Shown: piece by piece, positions 24,779 to 33,801 of the stretch | Layout of the letters: every line of letters begins with the position of its first letter | How positions within the stretch are numbered: position 1 is the first letter of the stretch | From: Pseudovibrio sp000156235 | Lineage (GTDB): Bacteria; Pseudomonadota; Alphaproteobacteria; Rhizobiales; Stappiaceae | Direction of reading: 5' to 3' | Assembly (NCBI RefSeq): GCF_000156235.1 | Contig: NZ_DS996810.1 | Span: forward strand, 248,001-312,000 | DNA length: 64,000 nucleotides | Notes under the pieces: generated by a model | Told to the model about the DNA's origin: nothing | The model's input: the letters and a program-made list of their open reading frames with translations, nothing else | Database searches by the model: none | Program-made: the position numbers and the translations under genes

Positions 24779-25603
24779 ATGGTTATGCCCCGCTCTCATT
24801 ACCTCGATCATCTTATCCTGCTTATTGGTGTGTTCGTTATTGTCGGGCCGGTGCTGATCATTGCATTTTCCTCGACACACTCTGGCGCAACACTTGGACA
24901 GGATGGACTGCAGTTCCTTCCGGGTCCGTATGGCGTTGAGGTTTACAGCAAGGCTTTGTTCGAGGGGCGTGGGTTTTCGAGGGGAGTGACGGGCATGACC
25001 ATGGCGCTGAACTCTCTGTATCTGGCAGTTGGGTTTGCGTTGGCCAAGGTGGGGATCTCGCTGCTTGCAGCCTATGCGCTGGTGTATTTCCGCGTTCGCT
25101 TTGGCACATTCTTCTTCTGGGTGATCTTGTGTAGTTTGCTGTTGCCATTGGAGTCCCGCTTTCTGCCAACGTATGCGGTGACCAGTCAGCTTGGGTTGGT
25201 GAACTCCTATCCGGGTTTGATGCTGCCATTGCTTGCATCAGCGGTTGGAACGTTTTTTTTCCGTCAGTTCTTTCTCGGAGTGCCGACAGAGCTTTCTGAG
25301 GCTGCGCGGATTGATGGGGCGGGGCCGATCAAGTTTCTGAAGGACATTCTGGTCCCTGCCTCTGCGCCCATGATTGCAGCGCTTGGCCTGCTGATGTTTG
25401 TGCAAGGGTGGAACCAGTATCTGTGGCCGGTGATGGTTTCCAGCGAAGAGACCAGGATGACGCTGGTGCAGGGGCTGAGCCTGATTGGTCGCACAAGCCC
25501 GCAAGGGTTGGCGCTGGCCGTGCTTGCCATGTTGCCACCGATCCTGCTGGTGGTCTTCTGCCAGAAAGCCTTTGTGAAAGGGCTGACGGATGGACGTCAG
25601 TAG
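24779..25603 (+). CDS. Orphan ABC transporter permease, UgpE/MalG type
   Basis: A 274-residue inner-membrane permease of the carbohydrate-uptake CUT1 class, closest in look to UgpE of glycerol-3-phosphate uptake. It has six hydrophobic segments, and the ATPase-contact EAA loop is EAARIDGAGPIKFLKDILVP. The start is taken at ATG 24779, with 24785 as alternative; the frame is open upstream to 24680 without family match. No partner permease, ATPase or binding protein lies beside it, which is unusual for a gene of this type. Confidence 0.8.
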   Translation: MVMPRSHYLDHLILLIGVFVIVGPVLIIAFSSTHSGATLGQDGLQFLPGPYGVEVYSKALFEGRGFSRGVTGMTMALNSLYLAVGFALAKVGISLLAAYALVYFRVRFGTFFFWVILCSLLLPLESRFLPTYAVTSQLGLVNSYPGLMLPLLASAVGTFFFRQFFLGVPTELSEAARIDGAGPIKFLKDILVPASAPMIAALGLLMFVQGWNQYLWPVMVSSEETRMTLVQGLSLIGRTSPQGLALAVLAMLPPILLVVFCQKAFVKGLTDGRQ

Positions 25604-25739
25604 GTTCTCAGAAGCCTCAAAGAAACCACAATACCTGTCTTCTTTGAAACAGCGCCTCTTTGTAGGGCTGATATCCATGTGAGGATTACAGAGGTCTGCC
25701 TGCTCAATGGCAGATACGTTCATGGAAGAAGGGTTTGGT

Positions 25740-26114
25740 ATGATGTTGCGTGGTTTGAAGGCGCTTGCTGTTGTTGCTTCACTTGGCTTTGCTGGACTGG
25801 CGGCTCCAAATGCAGCTTATGCATGGGGTGAGCTGAGTTGCTCAGAGCTGAATGCGACCATTATCGACATCGATGATATCTCTGATGAGGTTTTCTTTGA
25901 AGGCGGCGTTCGGGCTGGTTCCAACGTTGATGGTGCTCTTGGCCATCTGATCGATGTGGGACGCTTGCTTGCTGAGCTGGAGGATGATGGCAAGTTAGAT
26001 CGTGCTGTGGATCGTCTGGAAGATGCCTGGATTGATGAGGACTGGAACGGGTATTCGTTCGCTCTGGATGATATCGCCGATCGCCTCGACTATTTTTACG
26101 ACCGTGACTGTTAA
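25740..26114 (+). CDS. Small secreted acidic protein of unknown function
   Basis: Not recognised. From the ATG at 25740 it has 124 residues, with a signal peptide (MMLRGLKALAVVASLGFAGL, cleavage near AYA). The mature protein is very acidic (IIDIDDISDE, LEDDGKLDRAVDRLEDAWIDEDW) with two cysteines, one at the very end. The start is chosen because the signal peptide begins there and GAAGAAGGG precedes it. An intrinsic terminator follows. Confidence 0.7.
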   Translation: MMLRGLKALAVVASLGFAGLAAPNAAYAWGELSCSELNATIIDIDDISDEVFFEGGVRAGSNVDGALGHLIDVGRLLAELEDDGKLDRAVDRLEDAWIDEDWNGYSFALDDIADRLDYFYDRDC

Positions 26115-26129
26115 GAGATATCCTGATGA

Positions 26130-26154
26130 AGTCCGGCCTTGTGCCGGGCTTTTT
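26130..26154 (+). terminator. Intrinsic terminator after secreted acidic protein
   Basis: AGTCCGGC (26130-26137) pairs with GCCGGGCT (26143-26150), including one G-U, and is followed by TTTT. Confidence 0.8.
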
Positions 26155-26172
26155 GCTTGTGGTGTTGGAGCC

Positions 26173-26538
26173 TCAGGAGGCTGCGCTGAAATAGTCTTCT
26201 CTCAGAAGGGCAGTGCCGTCAGGTTGCAAGACCCAGAGCTCCTTGGAGATGTTGCCGTGGGCTTTGTTCATCTTCCAATCGGAAGAGAGAATTGCCGAGC
26301 TTTCGCCTGAAGCGACGATTTTGGGGTTGAGGTATTCGACCTCTGAGAAGCCTTCCCGGATGAGCATTTGCCAGAACTCGAGAATCTCGGCTCGACCATG
26401 GTAGGTGCCAAAGGGTTTGGCCTCCATTACAGCGTTGGCTTCGTAGCAGTTGGCGCAGCCTTGAGCATCACCCGCATTGAACGCGTTTTGCCACTGTTGA
26501 CTGGCTTCTTTCACTGCTGCTTCCAATTCACTGTTCAT
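26173..26538 (-). CDS. SnoaL/NTF2-like protein
   Basis: A 121-residue cone-shaped NTF2-like protein of the DUF4440/SnoaL kind. The pattern WQNAFNAGDAQGCANCYEANAVMEAKPFG followed by HGRAEILEFWQMLI is typical. Members act as small isomerases or hydrolases or only bind ligands; no catalytic residue can be assigned. The ATG at 26538 behind GGAG is chosen; a longer frame to 26643 has no family match. Confidence 0.8.
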   Translation of the reverse strand: MNSELEAAVKEASQQWQNAFNAGDAQGCANCYEANAVMEAKPFGTYHGRAEILEFWQMLIREGFSEVEYLNPKIVASGESSAILSSDWKMNKAHGNISKELWVLQPDGTALLREDYFSAAS

Positions 26539-26817
26539 CGTCGGACTCCAAAGCTCGGGCGTTTGCGCCTCTTTATTTGGACGTAGGATGAAGAGCGAAT
26601 CTTGATTAGAAATGGACGTATAGGGCATTCCTGAAAGTACCACCTATGAAAGGTGAAGTCCGTCTTTCAAATGTGGTAGGCGGATTTGAACCGACTAGTA
26701 AGCTGGGGTATCAACTTTCCTAAGCTTTTGGGTTGCTTTGATTTTGTAGTGTTTAGCGTTTGAGCACAGAGCTATCTGTTGAAGGAAAATGATAGGCTGG
26801 CAATTGCGCTTAAAGAA

Positions 26818-26844
26818 AAAGCCCGGCGGTGGTTGCCGGGCTTT
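26818..26844 (-). terminator. Intrinsic terminator of glnK-amtB operon
   Basis: AAAGCCCGGC (26818-26827) pairs with GCCGGGCTTT (26835-26844). On the minus strand T-residues follow. The rest of the gap between 26539 and 26901 shows nothing else. Confidence 0.8.
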
Positions 26845-26901
26845 GTGATTTCATCTTTCAGTTCTGGGAGGGGGATTTGAGCCTCTCAGATTTGCCAAGG
26901 T

Positions 26902-28218
<1,317 letters not shown>

Positions 28219-28240
28219 ATTCTCTATCCCCTTCATTTGA

Positions 28241-28579
28241 TTATATTGCTTCTGCATCTGCTTCGCCGGTGCGAATGCGGACGACTTGATCAATGGAGTA
28301 GACGAAGATTTTGCCGTCACCGATTTGGCCGGTCTGAGCTGCGTTTCCGATGGCTTCGACCACTTTGTCTGCCATGTCGGATGCGATTGCGACTTCGACC
28401 TTTAGTTTTGGGAGGAAGGTGACGGCGTATTCTGTGCCGCGGTAGATTTCTGTGTGGCCCTTTTGGCGGCCATAGCCTTTGACTTCGGTGACTGTGAGTC
28501 CCTGAATGCCCAGAGTGGTGAGTGCGTCGCGCACCTCATCCAGTTTAAAGGGCTTGATGATTGCCATAACGATTTTCAT
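28241..28579 (-). CDS. glnK: Nitrogen regulatory P-II protein GlnK
   Basis: A 112-residue trimeric signal protein that senses ATP, ADP and 2-oxoglutarate and controls AmtB. MKIVMAIIKPFKLDEVRDAL opens the protein. The uridylylation site is Tyr51 in the T-loop, YRGTEY, and the C-terminal signature is GDGKIFVYSIDQVVRIRTGE. It is first in the operon with amtB. A sigma-54-like sequence lies about 130 bases upstream. Confidence 0.97.
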   Translation of the reverse strand: MKIVMAIIKPFKLDEVRDALTTLGIQGLTVTEVKGYGRQKGHTEIYRGTEYAVTFLPKLKVEVAIASDMADKVVEAIGNAAQTGQIGDGKIFVYSIDQVVRIRTGEADAEAI

Positions 28580-28708
28580 GTCAGATTCCCGTTCCCCTCT
28601 TTCATGGAGTGTGCCGCAAAGAGTTCTGGAGACCTCTTTGGGACCGGGAAAATTGCCAGTTATCTGGTCTTTCTCAGTATGCCCGGCCGGCACGCTTGCC
28701 CTTTCTCT

Positions 28709-28725
28709 TTCAAAGAGCGTGCCAG
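28709..28725 (-). promoter_or_regulatory. Possible sigma-54 promoter of glnK-amtB
   Basis: The minus strand reads CTGGCACGCTCTTTGAA. The -24 part TGGCACG is perfect and the spacing to TTGA is correct, but the usual -12 GC is GA. NtrC-controlled sigma-54 transcription of glnK-amtB is well known, so position supports it. Confidence 0.45.
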
Positions 28726-28944
28726 TTTTGGAAAATATCGATTTTTACGTAGAATTAGGGCGTGGGAGGTGTTGGAATAATCTTGAAAATTCAGCGGCTT
28801 GATTGAAATTAAATTTTCTTGATGAAGAGTGACATGGGTGGAAGTGCGCAGAAAGTGGCTGTCACTAAAATAGGCAGAGCCACAAATTGACTCTGCCTAT
28901 TTTGTAATCATTGTAAATGTGTGTCTAATTTTTAATCAGGTCGT

Positions 28945-29517
28945 TTATGCCCTGAACCCACCCGATGCGAGGAACTCAACTTCTTCCGGTGTTGAGGTGC
29001 GGCCAAGCACTTCGTTGCGGTGTGGGAAGCGGCCAAAGCGGCGGATGACGTCCATGTGGATCAGCGCGTAATGATAGGTGTCCTGATCACCCAGACCGCG
29101 GAACAGATCCACGCTCAAATCTTGCATGTCCATTTCTTCTGAATGCTCGAAAGGCAGGAAGAAGAACATGCGATAGCCCATCGGGAAGGCGGTATGGAAG
29201 TTCTTGTTGAGAGACTCCAGAGCGACTTTGACGGCCTTTGGATCGGAAGCGAATGCTTTGGGTGAGCCGCGATAGATGTTGCGGGGGAACTGGTCGAGCA
29301 ACAAAAGGAGAGCCAGCGTGCCATGCGGGGTTTGCGTCCAGTCATCGTAGTCGCCGCGATTGGCAGCCGCTACGTCGGCTTCAAACTTCTCGCGGATTTC
29401 TTTGTCGAACGCTTCGCCGCCGTTGAACCATTTGGGGCCGCCTGCGGTCCACCAGAAATCCAGAATTTCGAGCGCTTTACTGGTCTCTGATTTTCCGTCG
29501 AGTTCCATTAGTGCCAT
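28945..29517 (-). CDS. DUF924 family protein
   Basis: A 190-residue protein of the DUF924 (TPR-like) family, with the conserved stretches LLLLDQFPRNIYRG, FHTAFPMGYRMFFFLPFEHSE and RFGRFPHRNEVLGR. The function of the family is unknown. The ATG at 29517 lies behind GGGGAG; a longer frame reaches back across the divergent tusA-like gene and is not used. Confidence 0.88.
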   Translation of the reverse strand: MALMELDGKSETSKALEILDFWWTAGGPKWFNGGEAFDKEIREKFEADVAAANRGDYDDWTQTPHGTLALLLLLDQFPRNIYRGSPKAFASDPKAVKVALESLNKNFHTAFPMGYRMFFFLPFEHSEEMDMQDLSVDLFRGLGDQDTYHYALIHMDVIRRFGRFPHRNEVLGRTSTPEEVEFLASGGFRA

Positions 29518-29611
29518 GCTCCACTCCCCAATATTTGCTTTACTGTTGCGCAAAGTTCCGTTAGCCCAGCAACAAACACAGTGGCACATTCAAGTACCTG
29601 GTGGAACATTG

Positions 29612-29836
29612 GTGGACGATTCAAACATTCTGGACCTGAGAGGTCTTAACTGCCCATTGCCGGTGATGAAGACGCGCAAGCACCTTAAGCGGATGGCGAA
29701 GGGGGATCAGCTTGTAGTGAAAGCCACGGATCCAATGTCTGCAATCGATATTCCACATATGTGCCAGGAAGACGGCCATGTGTTGATTGAGAGTAAGATG
29801 GTAGGTGACGTGCGTCAGTTCAAGATTGAATGCTGA
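29612..29836 (+). CDS. TusA-family sulfurtransferase-like protein
   Basis: A 74-residue SirA/TusA-like protein. The active-site cysteine is in LDLRGLNCPLPVMKTRKHL, and the C-terminal DPMSAIDIPHMC fits the family. Members carry sulfur as persulfide for tRNA thiolation or cofactor synthesis. The start is GTG 29612 (or TTG 29609) behind GGTGGA; a longer upstream frame is antisense to DUF924. Which pathway it serves cannot be told. Confidence 0.85.
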   Translation: MDDSNILDLRGLNCPLPVMKTRKHLKRMAKGDQLVVKATDPMSAIDIPHMCQEDGHVLIESKMVGDVRQFKIEC

Positions 29837-29857
29837 TTGCGCTCTACTCTCGCGGGG

Positions 29858-30151
29858 CTAGGCCTCGAACAACTTGTCCAGTTTGCGGGCGAGCTTGAAA
29901 TCCAACTCAGTGAGCCCACCTGCATCATGGGTGGTAAGTAACACTTCCACTTTGTTGTAGGTGTTCGTCCATGTAGGGTGATGGTTCAGCTTTTCTGCCA
30001 GAATTGCAGCGCTGGACATGAAGCCAAATGCGCGTGCAAAGGACCGGAAGGTGAAGGTGCGCTCAATGGAGTTGCCATCTTCGGACAAGGTCCAATGCGG
30101 TAATTCTGCAAGGGCGAATTCTTTTGCGGTAGAGGACAACAGCTCGGGCAC
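29858..30151 (-). CDS. phhB: Pterin-4a-carbinolamine dehydratase
   Basis: A 97-residue enzyme that dehydrates 4a-hydroxytetrahydropterin, recycling the cofactor of aromatic amino-acid hydroxylases. The family motif is AEKLNHHPTWTNTYNKVEVLL, containing the two active-site histidines, with THDAGGLTELDF after it. No phenylalanine hydroxylase gene is next to it, so it may serve another pterin role. It ends tail-to-tail with the TusA-like gene. Confidence 0.9.
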   Translation of the reverse strand: MPELLSSTAKEFALAELPHWTLSEDGNSIERTFTFRSFARAFGFMSSAAILAEKLNHHPTWTNTYNKVEVLLTTHDAGGLTELDFKLARKLDKLFEA

Positions 30152-30306
30152 AAGACCACCTTTGGTTTTGTTGCAAGGGGTGTCTCAGATTTAGTAGGTT
30201 TTTCTGACTCGCAAAATCCATGGATATTTGGGTAGACCCGCGCGAAATTCTGGAGCAAAGATTTCGGCTGGGATAAATATCCAGGCAGTCAGATTTGGAG
30301 GGAGCA

Positions 30307-30792
30307 GTGGTCTTGTTGCAGCGTCGTGTACTGTTTGTGTGTCTTGGCAATATTTGTCGAAGCCCGTTGGCAGAGGGCGTTTTCCGTCATCATGTGAAGC
30401 AGGCTGGGTTGGAAGAGCAGATCTATGTGGATTCTGCTGGAACCGCGAGTTGGCACACTGGCAAGAAGCCGGATATCCGCAGCATCCAGACAGCGCAGAA
30501 GCATGGCGTTGATGTTTCCAATCAGGAAGCGCGCCAGCTGGAAGATGAGGACTTTGAGAAGTTCCACTACATCATCGCCATGGATGCCAGCAACCTGTCT
30601 AACATTCAGGCCAAAGCGCCATATCTGCACACAGCGAACATTCGCTTGCTGCTGCAGGATGAGCAGAAGGATGTGCCGGATCCGTATTACGGGGCGAATG
30701 AAGGGTTTGATGAGGTGTATGATCTGGTGCGGGACGGCACCTACAATCTGCTTCAGGAAATCCGTGAGGAGATGGAGCCGACAGAGATCTAG
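30307..30792 (+). CDS. Low-molecular-weight protein tyrosine phosphatase
   Basis: A 161-residue cytoplasmic phosphatase. The P-loop CLGNICRS (CX5R plus Ser) lies at residues ~12-19, and the general-acid aspartate is in VPDPYYG near residue 125. Start GTG 30307 follows a strong GGAGGGAG box; a TTG four codons upstream overlaps that box. In bacteria such proteins act on phosphotyrosine or arginine-phosphate and often regulate capsule export; no such genes are nearby. Confidence 0.92.
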   Translation: MVLLQRRVLFVCLGNICRSPLAEGVFRHHVKQAGLEEQIYVDSAGTASWHTGKKPDIRSIQTAQKHGVDVSNQEARQLEDEDFEKFHYIIAMDASNLSNIQAKAPYLHTANIRLLLQDEQKDVPDPYYGANEGFDEVYDLVRDGTYNLLQEIREEMEPTEI

Positions 30793-30813
30793 GCTTCTCT
30801 TCAGGTCATCTAG

Positions 30814-30846
30814 AAAAGCTCCGCAGGCGGTTGCGGAGCTTTTTTC
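30814..30846. terminator. Bidirectional intrinsic terminator
   Basis: AAAAGCTCCGCA (30814-30825) pairs perfectly with TGCGGAGCTTTT (30832-30843), with T-runs on both strands. It serves the phosphatase gene on the plus strand and the PAP2 gene on the minus strand. Confidence 0.9.
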
Positions 30847-30858
30847 GTTTTGGAATGT

Positions 30859-31698
30859 TTATTTGAACTTGCGGAAGAAGTTCTTTGTGCCGCGTGCGCA
30901 CCAGCATGCTGCACTGCCGATCTTAGTGCGCAGCCAGTTGCTACCGTTGGTGAACGAGGTTTCCAGATTATTCGGCTGAGCCCAGTTTGGGGTGCGCTGA
31001 TAGAGGTAGTGATAGACACCAATGATCACGAGCATGGTGATGCCCCATGAGAGCAGGGTGTCTGAAAAATAGTGCCCACCAAAGGCCACGCGGTTGGCTG
31101 AGAGAACGAAGACCAATGCGCCAATGGCTGTTGCCAGTGGAATACGCCAGGCTTTTGGGGCGATGAAGACCAGCGTGAACAGCCAGATGGAAGCTGACGC
31201 CTCGCCAGATACAAAAGAGCAGTTACTATCACAGTGGTTAGTAGGCTGCCAGACGCCGATGAATGGCAGGTCTCCGCCAAAGATGTCCGTTTGCCGTGGG
31301 CGTGGGCGACCCCACAGGTTCTTGAAGAACGCGTTGACCACAAGGCCTGGGCCGAGGATGAGCGTGGACACCACAAAAATCGGGTGGCGCAGATCCATAA
31401 GGGCTTTGATCTTAGGGAAGGCCAGCTTGATCAGCATTACCAGCAGCGACAGGCCCGCGACCCACTGAAAGAGATAGACGCCGAAGTAACGTACGCTGCG
31501 CCAGAACGGGTCTTTGGAGACCGGGAAACTGCCTTCGCCGTTGTAGAAGAAGTTGGAAGCCCAGACATCCAGTCCCGGGAAGATCAGAAATATCGCGGAG
31601 ACGATAAGAATGTAGGTCAGGACTGCTGTGAAAGGTCGTTCACTGCAGAAATTGATGGTCTTCTTAAAGAATGAAGTCTTTGGGCCGTCTTGTACCAC
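30859..31698 (-). CDS. PAP2-type lipid phosphatase
   Basis: A 279-residue inner-membrane phosphatase of the PAP2 superfamily, which includes LpxE/LpxF-like lipid A phosphatases. Six hydrophobic segments are present. Catalytic motif 1 is KNLWGRPRP, motif 2 is CSFVSGEAS and motif 3 is NRVAFGGHYFSD. Motif 2 has Glu where the textbook PSGH has His, a variant I associate with alphaproteobacterial members. The C-terminus is basic. The substrate is likely a lipid phosphate at the periplasmic face, inferred from fold only. Confidence 0.85.
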   Translation of the reverse strand: MVQDGPKTSFFKKTINFCSERPFTAVLTYILIVSAIFLIFPGLDVWASNFFYNGEGSFPVSKDPFWRSVRYFGVYLFQWVAGLSLLVMLIKLAFPKIKALMDLRHPIFVVSTLILGPGLVVNAFFKNLWGRPRPRQTDIFGGDLPFIGVWQPTNHCDSNCSFVSGEASASIWLFTLVFIAPKAWRIPLATAIGALVFVLSANRVAFGGHYFSDTLLSWGITMLVIIGVYHYLYQRTPNWAQPNNLETSFTNGSNWLRTKIGSAACWCARGTKNFFRKFK

Positions 31699-31909
31699 GG
31701 GAATTCCTGAGTTCTCTCTTGTGAGTTACAATGCGGTATACTTGTTTTTGAGCGTTGCGCCAATGTGCTGCCTTGAAATTCCATTGGTGCTCAGCAAGAT
31801 TACGTCTCGCATCGCCAAACTCCCATATAGGGGCCTGCGAGATAATTACAAATTGCATCCATTGCCATAGGCTGCGGCTTACCGGTCTGTTGGATCAGAA
31901 AGAGAAAGA

Positions 31910-32512
31910 ATGCCTCGGCTCGCGTTTTATTATGAATTTGCCAGCCCATACTCCTACCTGACTGCAGCGCGTATTGAGCAGCTTGCAAAGGACAGGGGGA
32001 TTGAGGTGGATTGGCGCCCGATTTTGCTGGGACCGATCTTCCGCAGACAGGGGTTTGAGAGCTCTCCCTTTGTCGCGAACCAGAAGAAGGGCGCTTACAT
32101 GTGGCGGGATGTGGCGCGCATTGCTGCCAATCTCGGCTTGCCATGGAATAAGCCGCGTCTCTTTCCGCAGCATAGTTTGCTGGCTTCACGCATCGCATTT
32201 GCCGGGCGTAAGGAGCCTTGGATCGGGGCGTTTACCCGGGCTGTGTTTCATATGGCTTTTGCGCTGGATGAAGACATTTCCAAGCCCGAGCTGATGATTG
32301 CGTTGCTGCGGGAGCTAGATCTGGATGCGGACAAGATCATGCGGCAGGCGGAGACTAGGGAAGTGAAGATCGGCTTGCGGGCTGCGGTTGCGGAAGCTGA
32401 GGCTCTTGGCGTGTTTGGGGCGCCGAGCATGATCACTGAGAAGGGTGAGCTTTATTGGGGCAATGACCGGCTTGATGAAGCGCTGGACGCGTCTTTCGTG
32501 CGGATCGGCTAA
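31910..32512 (+). CDS. 2-hydroxychromene-2-carboxylate isomerase family protein
   Basis: A 200-residue DsbA-like / kappa-class GST fold protein. YEFASPYSYLTAARIEQLA (residues 8-26) carries the active-site Ser at SPYSY, RPILLGPIFRRQG is the second family block, and GVFGAPSMI holds the cis-proline. The family uses glutathione to isomerise a naphthalene-pathway intermediate, but most genomic members, including isolated ones like this, have unknown substrates. The 3' end overlaps the end of the opposite kinase gene by four bases. Confidence 0.9.
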   Translation: MPRLAFYYEFASPYSYLTAARIEQLAKDRGIEVDWRPILLGPIFRRQGFESSPFVANQKKGAYMWRDVARIAANLGLPWNKPRLFPQHSLLASRIAFAGRKEPWIGAFTRAVFHMAFALDEDISKPELMIALLRELDLDADKIMRQAETREVKIGLRAAVAEAEALGVFGAPSMITEKGELYWGNDRLDEALDASFVRIG

Positions 32513-33636
32513 CCGTTGCTGTGAAGCGTGCTTTCCAGCAGGCTGTAGAGTGCTGACGGGTTTATGGGTTTTTCCAGAATTTGCGCGAAGCCTTGTTTGA
32601 AGAGGGCTGGGCGGTCTTCTGGTGCAATGCTGGCGGTGATTGCAAAGCAAGCTTTTGCTCTGGTGTAACCGTTTGTTTGCATCTGAGTGAGGGTTTCGGC
32701 GCCGTTCATTTCTGGCATGTTCAGATCGAGAAAGATGAGATCTGACGGTGTTTCTTCCTGCATCTTCAGCGCTTGTTTGCCGCTGTCAGCAGTGCGCACC
32801 ATCAGGCCGAATGAAGAGAAGATGGCTGCCAGCAGTTCCCGGTTCGGCTCATTGTCATCCACGACCAGCACAGACCCGGATAGCGCTGAGCGGGTGATGT
32901 TCTGCGAAGCAGGGGCCTGCTGTCTGTTCTTTTCAACTTCCTGAATAGGCAAGATGAGTTCGAAGCTGGCTTCATGTTCGGAGTTTGTGATGAGCCGCAG
33001 GTCGCCACCATTCTCGCAGGCCAAGTGCCGCGCGCTCCAGAGACCGAGGCCGTGACCATCTGATTTCCGTTTTGGTGTGGGAGCTGCATCCAGATGAGAG
33101 GCTTGTTCAGAAGAAAGACCCGGGCCAGCGTCTTTGAGTGTGACCACAATGTTGGGTTCGTGGTTTGAGAACTTGATGTGAGCGCTGAGCGTGATGGTGC
33201 CGGTGTTGCTGTAGAGGATGGCGTTATCAACCAGCACTGCCAGAATGCGTTGCAACTCATCTGAGTGTGTTTGATAGGCCGACATGGCATCACGAGACCA
33301 GCGATGGGTGAGCGTGTGGCCTGAGCTTTCTGCCTGCGGTGAGAACAGATCCACGATGTAGGTGAGCTGTTCCAGAAGTGGTCTGGCTTCCGGCTCAATT
33401 GGATGCGTACCTGTTTGGTGTGTCTCTGGTTCTGTGTGCGTTTGCAGGATGATGCCTGTCAGCTCTTCCAGAGAGCCAATGGCTTTCTGCAGGGTGTTGA
33501 GGTGATGGTGCTGCTGATCGCTGAGCGGCTCCTGGGCAATCAGGTCAGAAGCCGTTTTCATGGCGGACAGCGGTGTTTTCAGGTCGTGCACCAGTCTCGC
33601 AATATCCTGCTTTGGGGCCGGTTTGGGCGCAGGCAT
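32509..33636 (-). CDS. Hybrid histidine kinase/response regulator without sensor domain
   Basis: A 375-residue cytoplasmic protein. The HisKA region starts near residue 10 (LVHDLKTPLSAM, phospho-His17). The HATPase_c domain (about 90-225) shows VDNAILYS (N-box), DAGPGLS and GHGLGLW. A receiver domain (about 248-370) has VVDDNEPN, the phospho-acceptor Asp in FLDLNMPEMNG, and Lys in LEKPIN. There is no transmembrane segment or PAS/GAF domain, so the signal must come from a partner. A short Gln/His/Thr-rich linker links HisKA and HATPase. No cognate regulator lies adjacent. Confidence 0.9.
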   Translation of the reverse strand: MPAPKPAPKQDIARLVHDLKTPLSAMKTASDLIAQEPLSDQQHHHLNTLQKAIGSLEELTGIILQTHTEPETHQTGTHPIEPEARPLLEQLTYIVDLFSPQAESSGHTLTHRWSRDAMSAYQTHSDELQRILAVLVDNAILYSNTGTITLSAHIKFSNHEPNIVVTLKDAGPGLSSEQASHLDAAPTPKRKSDGHGLGLWSARHLACENGGDLRLITNSEHEASFELILPIQEVEKNRQQAPASQNITRSALSGSVLVVDDNEPNRELLAAIFSSFGLMVRTADSGKQALKMQEETPSDLIFLDLNMPEMNGAETLTQMQTNGYTRAKACFAITASIAPEDRPALFKQGFAQILEKPINPSALYSLLESTLHSNG

Positions 33637-33801
33637 GAGATAACTCCTTGATCAATCCTCGAAGAAGAGCCTAAAACACTGACGGTAAAAGTTCGCCCAG
33701 TTCTGGCAAGGATCCACCGAGATTTTGTTGTTTGATGCCTGCAAGCGTATCTGCTTGTGCTCTGGGATAGTGCTGTAAGGTGGAAAGAGAGCGGACACAG
33801 A

